Shown piece after piece: positions 48,188-60,170 of a DNA stretch of 64,000 bases (the stretch's first letter is position 1; each line of letters opens with the position of its first letter). Location: the NCBI RefSeq assembly GCF_003473485.1, contig NC_053048.1, positions 32,546,755 through 32,610,754 on the forward strand, read 5' to 3'. The DNA is from Medicago truncatula (taxonomy: Eukaryota > Streptophyta > Magnoliopsida > Fabales > Fabaceae). The position numbers and the translations under genes were made by a program. The notes beneath the pieces are model-generated. The model had not been told where the DNA came from, made no database searches, and was given only the letters and a program-made list of their open reading frames with translations.

Positions 48188-50203
48188 GAAGAAATTCAAT
48201 TTACTTGTTCACCCTAGTTGAGTGTCTTGATAATAACTATGAACATGATAAAAGGGTAGGTCTTGAATACGTTTTTAACCCCAATTGTGGAGGAACTTGA
48301 CAAAGAAAACCCTATTGCTTGCGGGAGAAGATTCTCTCAAGTGACATTATAGTTATTCGGAATCTCGACCCTTAAAAAATAAAAAGCTGAAAATATTTAT
48401 GATGTAAAAAAAGCGGTGTTTGAATTGTGGAATCGATTCAATGGAGAAAACATGAGAGACTCTTAATGAAAGATTATGCTGTCTTAGTTAAGACAAAAAC
48501 ACTTAACATATTTTACGGACAAAGCTCTCAAGCATACAAAAGTCTTGAAAATGCCAAGTGATGCTCTTTTAAGGGCCACATGTTACAGATTATAAAAAAT
48601 TATTTTAATATCAATAATTCAAAGATTAATTTTAAGAGTATGAATGTTTGAATGATTTTGAATTCAATCTTAAAACTGTGGCAACATTATTGTAAACTCT
48701 TGAAGTTGAACGTTACCGTCTATATGGTCATATTTGACTCGAGAAATTAGTTGCAACAGTTGTGTACGAAAATACCTGATTTCACATAAAAAAAATTGAA
48801 TGAAAAAAACACCAAAGTCTCTAGTATAAATATTACAAGTAATATGATTAAATAATAATAGATTCTCATCCCTCCTTTTTCATTATCTATAGGCATAAAG
48901 TTTTACAGCTAGCTTAAATTGAAGTAATTGAGTGTGAAAGTTTTCCAAAAAAGGGGAAGTGCAAGAGTAAAGGTTTTATAAAAGAAGTGAATGCCTTACA
49001 ATGCTAAAGTTACTCATAACCAAGTTAAGTAGAATGTTTGCTTATTCTTCAAGCAAAAAATATTGAACCCTTAAAGCCATTACTTAATTTGTGTAGAAAT
49101 ACTTTTAGCTTTAATTTGTATTCCACGTCTAACTTCCTGTATTTATGTTCCCATAACCATTCTTCTAAGTTTTTTTTTTTTAATTTTTATGTTATGTATT
49201 TGTCACTCTAAAGAAAGAAGCAGAAAAATTTAATCTAAAGGGTATGTCTCAAGTATATCCATAAGAGCAAAATTATATTTGCTGGAAAGCACAATGAGGC
49301 TTCAAGCTTACTCCAAACAAAGTTCTTTGGTTGTGTAAACGTCAACAACATAACCAACTGATATATAGTTAAACATGGCCTCCACATAGTCAATATCAAA
49401 CCAAATTTGGATAAAACTATATAATCTAATAGTAAAATGTGTTATGTTTAGTTTACTAGCAGCATAAAACTTTAACTAATGGATCAATTAGTATACTTTT
49501 AATGTCTAACAATGATTTGGCTTCAAATACCAATAATTGTAATACTTCAAGTTTTGGTAAAATTTTCTATATAGAGAACTTCATTTTATTTGAATATATA
49601 AAAGTAAAGTCACTTTGATTACTAAAAACAATTGTAGTACGAAAGTCCATATAGGATTAATATTTGGCTGAATAAGGCTATAGGATTTTGGGAGGCATTG
49701 TTACATTCTCTATAGAAGTTTTTTTCTTTTCTTTTTTTAATAGGGTTTTTTATCGAAGGTAATCATATTTGAGGCATTGTCTGATATTAAATAAATATAT
49801 CTCTCTTACTTGAAATTTGAACATTGATTCGTCATGTTGTGAGAGTCTAACCTCTTCCGTTGGACTCAATGTCGTTATTATATAAGAACTTTAAATATTA
49901 ACTAAATCACTTTAGTTGGTAAGTATTATTCCATATTAAATACTTTTTTTTAACCATTTCTTCATCAAATCATTAGATGGTAGTACAATTTAATTTCATT
50001 TCATTAGGATTATGTGAACAACAAAAACTTGGAAATGCATCATACTCTACCTACTACTTTTTAGTGGGGAAGTTGGATAGATAATATAATATTATAATAT
50101 AACAATTTTTTTTCACCAACCTATTGCAATGAAGCTTCATAAAGGAGGAAGAAATGATGGAGCTACACCTTAGCCCTTAGAAGATCAAACAAAGAAAGCA
50201 AAA
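48188..50203. other. Spacer upstream of the TBL gene
   Basis: AT-rich with no gene supported. Fragments such as GTTTGAATTGTGGAATCGATT (48418) have a weak coding feel but are broken by stops and cannot be named. Confidence 0.4.
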
Positions 50204-53200
50204 ATGACAATAGCAAAGGCACACCAAATAGTAGTAATAGGAAGCATTTGGGGAATCAAAAACATCTTTCATTCTCTTGTAGCCATCTTAACCACTCTTT
50301 TAGTTATCACAACAATTTATTTAACACAAGATAGAGGAGAAAAACTATCTCAAAAAGTAAATGTCTCTATTGACTCATTGTCTTCATCAAAATGTGACTT
50401 ATTTTCTGGTAAGTGGGTTTTTGATAATGAAACTTATCCATTATACAAAGAGAATCAGTGCAGTTTCTTGTCAGATCAGTTGGCTTGTGAGAAATATGGA
50501 AGAAAGGATTTGAGTTACCAAAATTGGAGGTGGAAGCCTCACCAATGTGACTTGCCTAGGTTTTTCTTTCTCTCTTTCTCTCATCATGCATGACATTTTT
50601 TTAAGGATTAAATGAGTTTTTAGTCTTATAAAAGTGCCACCATTTGTTCCATAATCGATGATAAAAGATTGCAAGGATATTTGATATATTTGAGGCGGTT
50701 TCAAACTTACAACACCCCTCTTCTCTGTATTTAGTCTGTGTGAATTTCATTGTTATGCTCTTTGAAAACCAAAATTTGCCACTATTTGAGTTTAGTTCCT
50801 TCATAAATTTTATTAATTTGTGCAAAAAAATGAATGTTTTCAACCCGTGTGTTTAGCACCTATAAAAGAAAAATAGAGACTAAAATTGAACAAATTATTT
50901 GTGGAGGGTAAACTTAAAAATTTGTGAATTTTGTAGGGACTACAAATATATTTAACTTTTTTAATATTGATTTTTGTTATGGTTTATATATACATATATT
51001 TATGATATGATTAATCAGGGTTGGCTATGTTTTTGAGGTTTGTGTGGAATGTGGTTATTATTTCTATGTTAAAAAGGTTCAATGCCACAGCATTGCTTGA
51101 AAGGCTAAGGAACAAGAGGCTTGTGTTTGTGGGGGATTCACTCAATAGAGGTCAATGGGTTTCTATGGTTTGCCTTGTTGATTCTATAATACCTTCATCT
51201 CTCAAATCCATGCAATCCATTGCCAATGGTTCACTAAACATTTTCAAGATCAAAGTAAGAATTTTTGAAAAATATATAGAGCTCTTTGAATATAAATTAG
51301 ATAAACTTAGTAGTCATGTCATCTATGAAACACGGATACAGACATGGACACCGGATACGACATAGACACGCCGACACAACTAATAATTTGAAAAAAAATC
51401 ACAATTCAGTGTAATTACAAGTGTCGGTGTCGTATCGGTATCGGACACGACACGTGTCTGACATCGGGACATGCCTAATCTAAGGAGTGTCCGTGTTTCA
51501 TAGTCATAATATTATTTGAACTTTTATGTTGCTAATGGTTGGTTAATTGACACATTTAATCAAGGAATACAATGCAACCATTGAGAACTATTGGTCCCCA
51601 TTACTAGTAGAATCAAATTCAGATGATCCAGTAAACCATAGAGTACCTGAAAGGACTGTTAGAATCAAGTCCATTGAAAAGCATGCAAGGTATTGGACTG
51701 ATGCAGACTATATAGTTTTCAACACTTACCTTTGGTGGAGAAGGCCTCTTATGAATGTTTTGTAAGTTCAATTAACCTAAACATCACTTTCATTGATCAA
51801 CTAGCATGTCAACAACTCCCATTTCCAACCACCATATGATATGTTAGTGTGTGTCTATATATAAAATCTCGGAAATTAATAACATTTAAAAGGGCCATGG
51901 CCATGGCCATGATAACTAGTAAGTGACCGTAGTTAAGGAAACAAAAAGTAAACTATGTATCGAAAAGAATATTTTTTATACTTTTAAGAGGTTAACTATA
52001 TCGATTCCAAAATAATATTATTATATTTAATTCTTTAACAAATGTTCTATGAGCACTTGTTAGCATTTTTCAATTTAAAAATAATCTTTATGTTTAAAAA
52101 GTTGCAATCACATTTATTTTAGTCGGTATTAGAAATATAGGATTAGGTAATTGGTTAGATGAGTTAGTTGAAACTTTTGTAAGAGTTAGGAGTTGTTAGC
52201 AAGTAGTTAACTATTGATAAGCTCTATGTATAGAGCATGATGTATTCATTTTACACAATATTTTCAATTAGTTTATGGAAACATATTTTTGATCCTATAA
52301 ATTTTTCCTTTTGATTCTATAAAATTTTTCTTCGACTATGAGTCCTACCTATTGTATAGAGCATGATGTATTCATTTTAAAAAATATTTTCAATTAGTTT
52401 ATGGTTAAATATATTTTTGATCATATACAATTTTTCTTTGATTTTTAGTTTCTTCTTCAACTATGAGTTAACATAAAAGAAGGGACCGAAAGAGAAAATG
52501 GAAAACTTTTGAAGAACTTAAAAGTCAAAGAAATTTTTTAAAGAGACTAAAACGAAAAGTTGATATATTTATAAAGAGAAAAGCATATTTTTTAACCCAT
52601 TAGTTTATTATGTTTTTGAACATGCAATCTCATATCAATATGCTATGCTCTCTATGGAGTATTACAAACGGTCGGACAATTGGGACTCAATTAACTAATC
52701 CAAAGGAATAATATGACAAACAATTTCAATTTAAAAGATTATATTAAAATGTTTACAATTTCATAGACTAAATTAACAATGTCCTATAATTTGAAGGATG
52801 TAGAATGCATGTTCCAATTTGAGAAATAATAAATTAGATCATTTATTGCATAAACTTTCTTATTTTATCTTTATCCCATGCAGTTATGCACCCACTTTAG
52901 AAATTGATTATGATTGAGAATTTTAGTTAAACACATGCAGGTGGGGATCATTTGGTGACCCAAATGGGGTTTATAAAAGAGTTGAAATGCTGAGAGTATA
53001 CGAAATGGCTATGAGAACATGGTCTGATTGGTTGGAAGTTCATGTCAATCGTAACAATACTCACTTGTTTTTCGTTAGCATGTCACCTACTCATGAAAGG
53101 TATACACATATATCCAAAGGGCAAGTCCATCATATTTCCCTTTTTTGATCCCATAAGTAGATGCATGAGTTGAGTATAGTTCACAAATCATGAAGTAATA

Positions 53201-53651
53201 ATTAATTTAGTTTATTGGAAAAAAGATACCAATTTATACTTGTAATATATTCAATGGATATAAACATATATGATTTGTAATAGAAAAAAGTATAATTTGC
53301 AGGGCTGAGGAATGGGGGGCTACTAAGGGTGACACTTGTTACAAAGAAACAGATATGATTGCAAAAGAAGGGTATCAGGGAAGGGGAACAGACCCTAAAA
53401 TGATGCAAGTGGTGGAGAAGGTGCTTGATGATTTGAAAACAAAAGGTTTAAATGTTCAAATGCTTAACATCACACAACTCTCAGAATACAGAAAAGAAGG
53501 TCACCCTTCTATCTATAGGAAACAGTGGGAACCTCTAACTCAAGAACAGATATCAAATCCAAATGGTTATGCAGATTGCATACATTGGTGCCTACCAGGA
53601 GTTCCTGATGTATGGAATGAGCTTCTTTATGCCTATATTTTCAATCAATAA
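50204..53651 (+). CDS. TBL/DUF231 family protein (probable xylan O-acetyltransferase)
   Basis: Five exons: 50204-50559, 51077-51254, 51565-51761, 52941-53099 and 53303-53651. GT-AG borders and correct phases give 412 residues. A short cytosolic N-terminus precedes one membrane span (about 22-41), as in type II Golgi proteins. The TBL domain starts at [12 protein letters not shown] (64-75). It is followed by the PC-esterase/DUF231 domain with the GDS motif in [12 protein letters not shown] (about 135-146) and the DxxH pair in DCIHWCLPG (D388, H391), the predicted catalytic Ser, Asp and His. LWWRRP lies in the middle. TBL proteins transfer acetyl groups to wall polysaccharides in the Golgi. The text resembles the TBL3/31/33-type xylan acetyltransferases; the exact orthologue is unsure. 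A 181-bp MITE sits in intron 2. All catalytic residues are present. Confidence 0.93.
51323..51503. mobile_element. MITE in TBL intron 2
   Basis: 181 bp with ends CTATGAAACACGGATA and the complement in TCCGTGTTTCATAG. The interior is rich in CGGACACGACACGTGTC. This is the best-preserved copy of a family also at 20336-20484. Confidence 0.75.
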
Positions 53652-54242
53652 CAAAAAATTTCACATGACAAAGCTTGGAAAAAAGCGTCGTGTGTGAAAA
53701 AGATACCTTTGTACAACCTTCTCAGGCTTTTCGATAATTTTATACAGCACACATCACATAATTGTGAAGCACATATATCCTTCCCTTTTTATTTTAACAA
53801 GTAGGGTAAACCCGTGAAAAATCACGAGTCTGATAAAAAATGACAGAAAAATGGGTAATTTGACATGTGACACAAGGTCTTTGTTTTATGTTACAATATA
53901 GTATAATAGACAATAGATATAAGTTATAGAATAAATCAATAGATAAACTAGTTCAAGCGACACCACCAATACTAACATTTATATCCTAAACCTGGCTCCT
54001 AACTAGATAGCACGGACAAGAAAAGAAGAATCAGTAGAAACCAAAATAGATACACAGAAGAAAATGTCGTAGATCGATGTCCTTGAAACCAAACAAGCAT
54101 ATATGTAATAAAAATCCATTAGCAATTTAGCATCACCGAGATATGAGAAGTCTACAAACTTTAACATTGAAATAAATTAGGAACAGTTTCACGTCGGAAA
54201 TGTGCATCTAATTTAAAATTACCAATGACATGGAACAGCAAG
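53652..54242. other. Convergent spacer between TBL and PAC1
   Basis: Holds the 3' ends of the two converging genes. Around 53795-53830 AACAAGTAGGGTAAACCCGT, followed by GAAAAATCACGAG, resembles a Helitron-type terminus but was not accepted. Confidence 0.4.
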
Positions 54243-54995
54243 CTAAGCAGTATCTGTTGCTGGTTGGGTCACCCCAGACTTCACCAAAAGCTTAGTCAAA
54301 TTCTCTGGGGAGCAAACTTGATACTTGACTTTTCCAGAGGGTGAAAGAAAAACTTCTGCAAGTTCGAGCTTTTCTGAGGTAAGACTAGTGCTGTCCATAG
54401 TTTTACTCAGCACCTTCAATGCAAGTTGAACTGCTTCTTCCCTTGTGATATCGTCCTTGTAGTCCTGTTTTAGAATTGACTGTGCTGCCTGGTTGTTTGC
54501 ACCAATAGCACTGGCTTTCCAACCGCCATAGTTTCCACTTGGATCACTCATGTAAAGTTGAAAGCCGAAATTTTTGTCCCAGCCTGCGAACAGGAAAGAG
54601 ACTCCAAACGGACGGAGACCACCAAATTGCGTGTATCCTTGCTTAGTATCACAGAGAGATTGAACCAACTGCTCAACAGGCATTGGCTCTTGGTAAGCAA
54701 AGGAGTAACGTTGTGCTTGGATCCTAGCAGTGTTGATTAGGATGTTGGCATCAGACATAATCCCAGCGACAGCACATGCAACATGATCATCAATCTTGTA
54801 CATTTTCTCAGTTGAAGTTGAGGTTTGAAGCAGCTTGGATGTCACCTTCTTTTCACCAACCAGAACAACCCCGTCTTTTGACAAGATTCCTATTGCAGTA
54901 CCAGCATTCCCGATGGCCTCCATTGCATACTCCACTTGGTACAAACGTCCTTCAGGAGAGAAGATTGTTGTACGGCTATCATATCTTCGAGACAT
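54243..54995 (-). CDS. PAC1: 20S proteasome subunit alpha type-4 (alpha3, PAC1)
   Basis: Uninterrupted 250-residue frame from ATG 54995. The N-terminus [20 protein letters not shown] then VEYAMEAI is the universal alpha-subunit signature (YD..xTxFSPEGRLxQVEYA), which gates the 20S core. [19 protein letters not shown] and the [17 protein letters not shown] block are typical of alpha-4 type subunits (C8/C9 nomenclature; PAC in plants). The protein forms part of the outer alpha ring of the proteasome, is not catalytic itself and acts in cytosol and nucleus. The coding region is intron-free, as I recall for Arabidopsis PAC1, with an intron only in the leader. That intron (55002-56543) houses RTE LINE pieces and a MITE. 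Its 5' end region has a partial copy at 62120-62610. Confidence 0.97.
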   Translation of the reverse strand: MSRRYDSRTTIFSPEGRLYQVEYAMEAIGNAGTAIGILSKDGVVLVGEKKVTSKLLQTSTSTEKMYKIDDHVACAVAGIMSDANILINTARIQAQRYSFAYQEPMPVEQLVQSLCDTKQGYTQFGGLRPFGVSFLFAGWDKNFGFQLYMSDPSGNYGGWKASAIGANNQAAQSILKQDYKDDITREEAVQLALKVLSKTMDSTSLTSEKLELAEVFLSPSGKVKYQVCSPENLTKLLVKSGVTQPATDTA

Positions 54996-55235
54996 TTTGA
55001 TCTAAGTTTTTAAATCAAAACAAAGGAAAAAGGAAAAGGAGACTGAATCAAGTGTTTCTTTGGTAGATGAAAAGAACAAGGCTGAATTTGAATAAATTGA
55101 CACTCTTGCAGAAGAATACATAACTACAAGTAGTTTTATGTATAAATAAATTGATTGCAATTTTGTAAAAAAAAAAAAAAACTCTTTTGAATAACTCCAT
55201 GAATCTTTTAAAAACTTGTCAACCTCTACATAGCC

Positions 55236-55560
55236 TACAACAACAACAACAACCAAGCCTTATGGTCTGTCATATATCATATCACTATCCAACTTATTAA
55301 TATCTAGCTATTTCTTAATAATTTATCTTATAGTTTTTCTCCCTCTGGCGATTGAAAAATCCTCCGTCGAAGCTATGCTCCCTACAACATAATCTATAGG
55401 TCTTCTCTCCACATTCGCAAACCACCCAAGCCGAGTTTCTACCATCTTTTCTACAATAGTTTCAACCGCAACTCCCTCTCTAATGTTTTCATTTCTAATC
55501 CTATCTCGTATGGTCTTACCACATATCCAATACAACATTCTTGTCTCTACATAGCTACAA
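55236..55560 (-). mobile_element. RTE-type LINE 3' end with TTG-repeat tail
   Basis: On the minus strand LYWICGKTIRDRIRNENI then VETIVEKMVETRLGWFANV and ERRPIDYVV match the C-terminus of plant RTE reverse transcriptase (RxRNE.IR...RLRWFGHV). Its frame then ends in the 3' UTR, and the element terminates with ATGATATATGACAGACCAT, AAGGCTTGG and a (TTG)n tail at about 55235, the standard RTE tail. It is 5'-truncated and inserted in the PAC1 leader intron, same strand as the gene. Confidence 0.8.
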
Positions 55561-55819
55561 GGTTACAAAATATAATGAGACAAAGTCGGAAACTTCAGTG
55601 AAGTAATCCTATAAAGTATAGACAGTGATCTACAGTTCGAGATTAAAGCACCACTGTGAAAGAATAAGGCATAAGTCCATGATTTATTGTAAAAGAATAT
55701 AGTGCTTCAAGATACAAGCAGGAAACTGAAATATATATGGCAGCAACATCAAGACTATAGTTTGAATTCAAATATGTAACAAGAAGCATTACAGCCATAA
55801 GTCATAACAACATTTCAGT

Positions 55820-55960
55820 CTAACTTATTAATTTCTAAATCCTTTCCTAATAATTTCACTTATAGTTTTTTCTAGGTCTTCCTTTGCTGCTAGTGATCTT
55901 ACTATCCTACATCTAATGTACTTTCCTTACTACAAAAATCTATAGGTCTGTAGCAAGGAT
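55820..55960 (-). mobile_element. Second RTE LINE 3' fragment
   Basis: CTTATTAATTTCTAAATCCT, TTCCTAATAATTTCACTTAT and AGTTTTTTCTAGGTC parallel the segment at about 55290-55345. It is a second, older, more truncated copy in the same intron. Confidence 0.6.
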
Positions 55961-56008
55961 TATAGTCATACAAGCATAATTAACAAAATAAATTAAATAC
56001 CCTGTTAG

Positions 56009-56265
56009 GATAAACAGCTTATTTTACAGCTTATAGCATATAAGCGCTTATGAATAAACTATTTCTACAGCAAACGATAAAATAAACTAAAATTGTTTGT
56101 GTAAAATCTATAAGCTGTTTTCATAAGCAATCCTAGAAATCTTACGGGCATAAGCTGAAGAGTGAAAACAGCTTATGAACATAAGTTCCTCAAACAGTCT
56201 CACAAATGCTGCTTATGCCGGTAGATTAGCTCAAATAAGCCAATCGAAACATGCCCAATATGTTA
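56009..56265. mobile_element. hAT-like MITE in the PAC1 leader intron
   Basis: Begins near GTTAGGATAAACAGCTTATT and ends TAAGCCAATCGAAACATGCCC. The interior carries TATAAGCGCTTATGAATAAA, AAGCTGTTTTCATAAGC and CTTATGCCGGTAGATTAGCT. It is the fullest copy in the window of the family also at 19785, 21945 and 25660. Its right end continues into the duplicated block also found at 62110. Confidence 0.65.
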
Positions 56266-56605
56266 AATCAATATCACAAAACAAACAAACAGTTGCAACA
56301 TTAAAAAGCTGCAAACAATACAAGGAAAAATCACATGAATTACACAAATCAATGCCAAACAAAAGAAACCTCCGAGAAATATAGATGTAATACACAATCC
56401 CTAAACTAGAAAATCTGAAAAACATGGTGATAAAAATGAAAAAGTTGAACGAAATTTAGAAACCTAACTTCCAATACATCACACTACAATCTCAATCGCA
56501 AGTGTGTGTTTAACCCTAAACAGAGTGAGAGAGAGAGAGTTACCAGAAAAGGGAAAGACGAAAGCAGCGATTGAAGAGAGAGTGTGTTGTTGAGGTTGAG
56601 ACTTG
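56200..56605 (-). repeat. Duplicated block, copy 1 (PAC1 leader exon and intron start)
   Basis: From the MITE end to the leader exon this block is about 85-90 percent alike, by eye, to 62120-62610. Shared landmarks are CACACTACAATCTCAATCGC, AAGTGTGTGTTTAACCCTAA, GATTGAAGAGAGA and GTGTGTTGTTGAGGTTGAGA. Copy 1 is the functional site and lacks the SINE found in copy 2. Confidence 0.8.
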
Positions 56606-57045
56606 AGAATGGTGCTATTGATTTGAATGATCTTGAGCAGGAAGAAATAGAAGGAATAAGCACATTTCGTTTCCAACAAGTCAAGAAAAATTAATTATTT
56701 CATTATTTATGTGATTTACTTTGCATATTTTTAATTTCACAAAAAAATAATAATTTAAATACATAGAATTGATTTTAATTTAATGTGAGTTGAATGTTGT
56801 GAAAATTACTCCCTCTCTTCTTTGTATACAAGAACTCTTTGCCATTTTAAGAAAAGTTGTTAGTAAAATTAATATGCCTATTTTGTGTGTTAATATTACG
56901 AAATTATATTTTGTTTGCACAGTGTATGTGTACTAAATTTGACTTTTTATATTTCAAGATAATTTTTTTTAATAGTGTTACAAAGTAACGAGGCAAAAAG
57001 AAAAGAAAAAGAGGGAGAAAAGAACTTAAGTTCCAAGCTTATCTC
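56606..57045. other. PAC1 upstream region
   Basis: Presumed promoter of PAC1 (minus strand). At about 56808-56960 lies one degraded MITE beginning ACTCCCTCTCTTCTTTGTAT. No clear TATA box was found. Confidence 0.4.
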
Positions 57046-57840
57046 TCAGGATGAGAGATTCCATGCTAGGCAGAAGACAGTTCCGGTGAGTAGGGAACCT
57101 TGCATGTGATCCTTCCTTAGACATAAAATCTGCACACATATTTCGTTCGTAATAACATGCACCAATGTTGTATTTCCATTTTCATGTAGAGCATCTTTAA
57201 TATGAAGGATGTCAATAGCATAACTCTGCAAGGTATGATCACGACCAACAACAATCAGGTCAACTGCTTTCAAACAATCACTCTCACATATAATGTTGAC
57301 ATAGCCTTTTTTACTACAAAAATCAAGACCTATATGGATAGCACGTAATTCAGCTAATAACGCATCACTTCCAACTTCATAGCGAGAAAAACCAGTTATC
57401 CAATCTCCATCATGGTTGCGAACAACACCACCAATACCTAAACAACCAAAGTCTTCTAAAAAGCTACCATCAATATTGAGTTTAAGTGTACCTTCCGGAG
57501 GGGGGATCCAATGAGCTAAGAGGCGCGATGAGTGTGGGTACAAACAAGGATTGTCATAGTAAGAAATACATTCATCATGTAACAAAAAGGTCTTTCGCAC
57601 CACATCTTGGATACGACAATGTTGATCCTAAAAAATAGTATTGTTTCTCCAACACCAACCATACCATACTCCTGTAACAAACAACATAGAGGAAGTACCC
57701 TTTGTCATCTCATGAAGCCAAACCTTGACATCAAATTCAAAGAAAAAATTATTATAACGCCTCATATTCAAGCAGAGCCAAAACTCTCTAGAGTGCGGGC
57801 AATCACGTAAACAATGAAGAATATTTCAAGACAAGTTATT
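57046..57840 (-). mobile_element. LINE (L1) 3' fragment: zinc-binding and RNase H domains
   Basis: On the minus strand the region starts with LHCLRDCPHSREFWLCL-type zf-RVT text, then VWLHEMTKGTSSM, then an RNase H domain: WIPPPEGTLKLNIDGSF, GIGGVVRNHDGDWITGF, ALLAELRAIHIGLDF, ICESDCLKAVDLI. D-E-D residues of RNase H are visible in NIDGS, LLAEL and SDCL. One stop interrupts the junction of the two domains near 57630 and the end is out of frame. A degenerate L1 copy, better kept than that at 6010. Confidence 0.75.
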
Positions 57841-58805
57841 AATACTAATTAGGGGTATGTTTAGAAAATAATAATAATAAATGTATTTAATAATTTGAAA
57901 AGAGCTTATATTTATGGACAAATTTTTAGTCAGATGAGTGTTTATATATAGGGATAGAGGGAATACTAAATTTGGGATAAAAAAAATTGAAGCTAGAATT
58001 CATTTGAGTAAATGATCAATCATCCATCGAAATAAATTTGTTGAACATCAAAATTGACCTAATTTTTTCAAACGTCGGTAAGTTTACCTCTAAACTTTTA
58101 CACTTATGTTCAAATTTCCCTCGAAAGTTGAGAATAAAATAGGCACATTGATCATTAATGGTGTTTTTAGATTGAAAGTTTAGGAAGAGAAGAAAGGGGG
58201 AGACTTATTTTTCTTTTCTAAATCACAAACAATATAATTTTTGTTTAAAATAAATTAAACGAGATTGAACTATTATATAACCATTTGTTATGTTACTATT
58301 TCAATTTTAAAAAAGCATTTTATAAGGTCCGTAATTTAAAAAAAACTTAAATGACTAGATACAACTTCAGTATACAAAAATAACCCATAATCAACATATG
58401 ATAGTTATAACAATAATGCTTAATTATGTCAATACATAATTGAGAACAATGTCATCCAATACCAATTGTTGGTGATGTTTGAAGGAATTGGAGTTACATG
58501 TTCTGAAGAAGAGTTTCCTGCTCATCAAATGCTTGTAAAAGATTAGTCTGAGTTAAGAATAGTATAGTTAGGTTGCACTAGGAAACGTAGAAATTAACAT
58601 CAAAAGTGGTTCTAGTTCTCTTAGCTTTGTCATTCAGCATTGACCACTGACCTTATCTTAGTCTTTGATCCTCCAAGAAAAAGCTAACATCAAGCCGAGG
58701 AAAATTATAAAAAACCTTAACATCAAGTCTTTGATCGTATCAGTGGGAGTTAATGATATGATGATCAAGCAAGAAATTCTTATGATAATGATGCACTTTG
58801 AATCA
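57841..58805. other. AT-rich intergenic DNA
   Basis: No gene, RNA or element ends recognised. Confidence 0.5.
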
Positions 58806-58950
58806 TAGTTTTAAAAATCAGACCGATCATCGACTCGGCAAGGTCACTAGATCACTGGGTTAATGGTTGAACCACTGGTTCACTGGTTGAACCATTTGAC
58901 TGAACCAAATTAAACCGGATAACTCGGCTATATAACTCGGACTCTATAAA
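58806..58950. repeat. Dispersed repeat of the 'AACCACTGGTTCACTGGTTGAACC' type
   Basis: TTTTAAAAATCAGACCGATC, then repeated GGTTGAACCACTGGTTCACT and AACCAAATTAAACCGGATAA, is a familiar plant dispersed repeat with many internal short palindromes (GGTT/AACC). Only one part is present. Its superfamily is uncertain. Confidence 0.5.
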
Positions 58951-59053
58951 AAAACATACATATGTATTAAATTAGATTGAACTGAATGGATTCATCTCTA
59001 TTTTGTTTATAAAAAATACTTATCACACCTACAAAAGGTCAAAACTCATTAAC

Positions 59054-60170
59054 TGTTATGAAAACAAGTAAATAAAAACAATAATAGAGAGAAGAAGAAG
59101 AGAGAATAAGGAGAAGTATTCTTATTCACTGGTGTGTCCCTCAATGCTACAAAGGAGCTCTATTTATAGGGAAATATAATAGCTTATGGACTAAGCCCAA
59201 CAATCTAGTAGATAGCCCATTAACCAATTTGCTATTTGGACATCCACTATTAATATTTATAACACTCCCCTTGAATGTCCATCGAGGATATGCCTCGTTA
59301 AAACCTTACTAAAATAAAACCCAATGAAAAAAAAATTCTAGTGAAGGAAAAAGAGTACAATATCCTTTTGAATTTGAACTGCCTCGTTAAAAACCTTATT
59401 AGAAAAACCCAATGGGATAAAACCTTGGTGAAGGAAAAAAGAGTGCAGAATACAGTTATTTCTCTCCCTCATGAAAACAAATATCTCTTAGACGGCGAAG
59501 ACCAATTCTTAGTACAAGTTTCTCAAAAACTTTACTTGGGAGTGACTTTGTAAAAACATTTGCAAGATTATCACACGAACGGATTTGTTGAATGTTGATA
59601 TCACCATTCTTCTGAAGATCATGTGTGAAAAAGAATTTTGGAGAAATATGTTTTGTTCGGTCTCCTTTAATGTATCCTTCTTTCAACTGAGCAATGCATT
59701 CTGTATTATCTTCATAAATGATTGTTGCATCCATTCTTCTAGAAGATAAACCACAATTATTTTGTATATGTTGAATCAATGACCTTAACCAAACACATTC
59801 TCTACTTGCCTCGTGAAGTGCTAAAAGTTCTACATAATTTGATGATGTTGCTGTCATGGTCTGCTTTACAGATCTCCATGAAATGATTGTATCTCCACTT
59901 GTAAACAAGTAACCCGTTTGTGATCTACCATGATGAGGATCTGACAAATAATCTGCATCTGCATAATCAATTAATTCTAATTTGGGTACTTTGGGATAAA
60001 ACAATCCCATATCCATTGTACCTCGAAGGTAACGAAGTACATGCTTGACCCCGTTCCAATGTCTTTGCATGGGTGAAGAACTATATCTTGATAATAGCAA
60101 GATATATCAATGCTCCTATTGCACTGAGATATGGTACTTCAGGACCAAGTAGTTCTTCACCTTATGCTTT
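59054..60170 (-). mobile_element. Ty1/copia fossil: end of pol plus 3' LTR
   Basis: Minus strand. From about 60170 to 59460 the text is the RNase H end of copia pol (HVLRYLRGTMDMGL, YADADYLSDPHHGRSQTGYL, NVFTKSLPS). It is followed by a spacer with short repeats (CCTCGTTAAAACCTT) and a 3' LTR at 59262-59054, about 209 bp, that starts TGTTATAAATATTAATAG and ends TTCATAACA. The LTR holds a TATA-like CCCTATAAATAGAGC. The 5' LTR, gag, protease, integrase and most of the reverse transcriptase are absent, so it is a truncated, broken copy. Confidence 0.8.

Larger units (their letters stand above)
55002..56543 (-). other. PAC1 5'-UTR intron (1542 bp)
   Basis: On the minus strand the leader exon ends CTTTTCTG (to 56544) before GTAACTCTC, and splicing would resume after AAACTTAG at 55001, six bases before the ATG. 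The leader exon upstream (about 56600-56544) is C/T-rich (CAACACACTCTCTCTTCAAT). Both sites fit plant consensus. Leader introns of this kind often raise expression of proteasome genes. The intron absorbed two RTE pieces and one MITE. Confidence 0.7.

Noticed and set aside
53795-53835. Helitron-like terminus AACAAGTAGGGTAAACCCGT with hairpin
   Set aside because: No CTRR end followed by T in the right place and no TC start; resemblance only.
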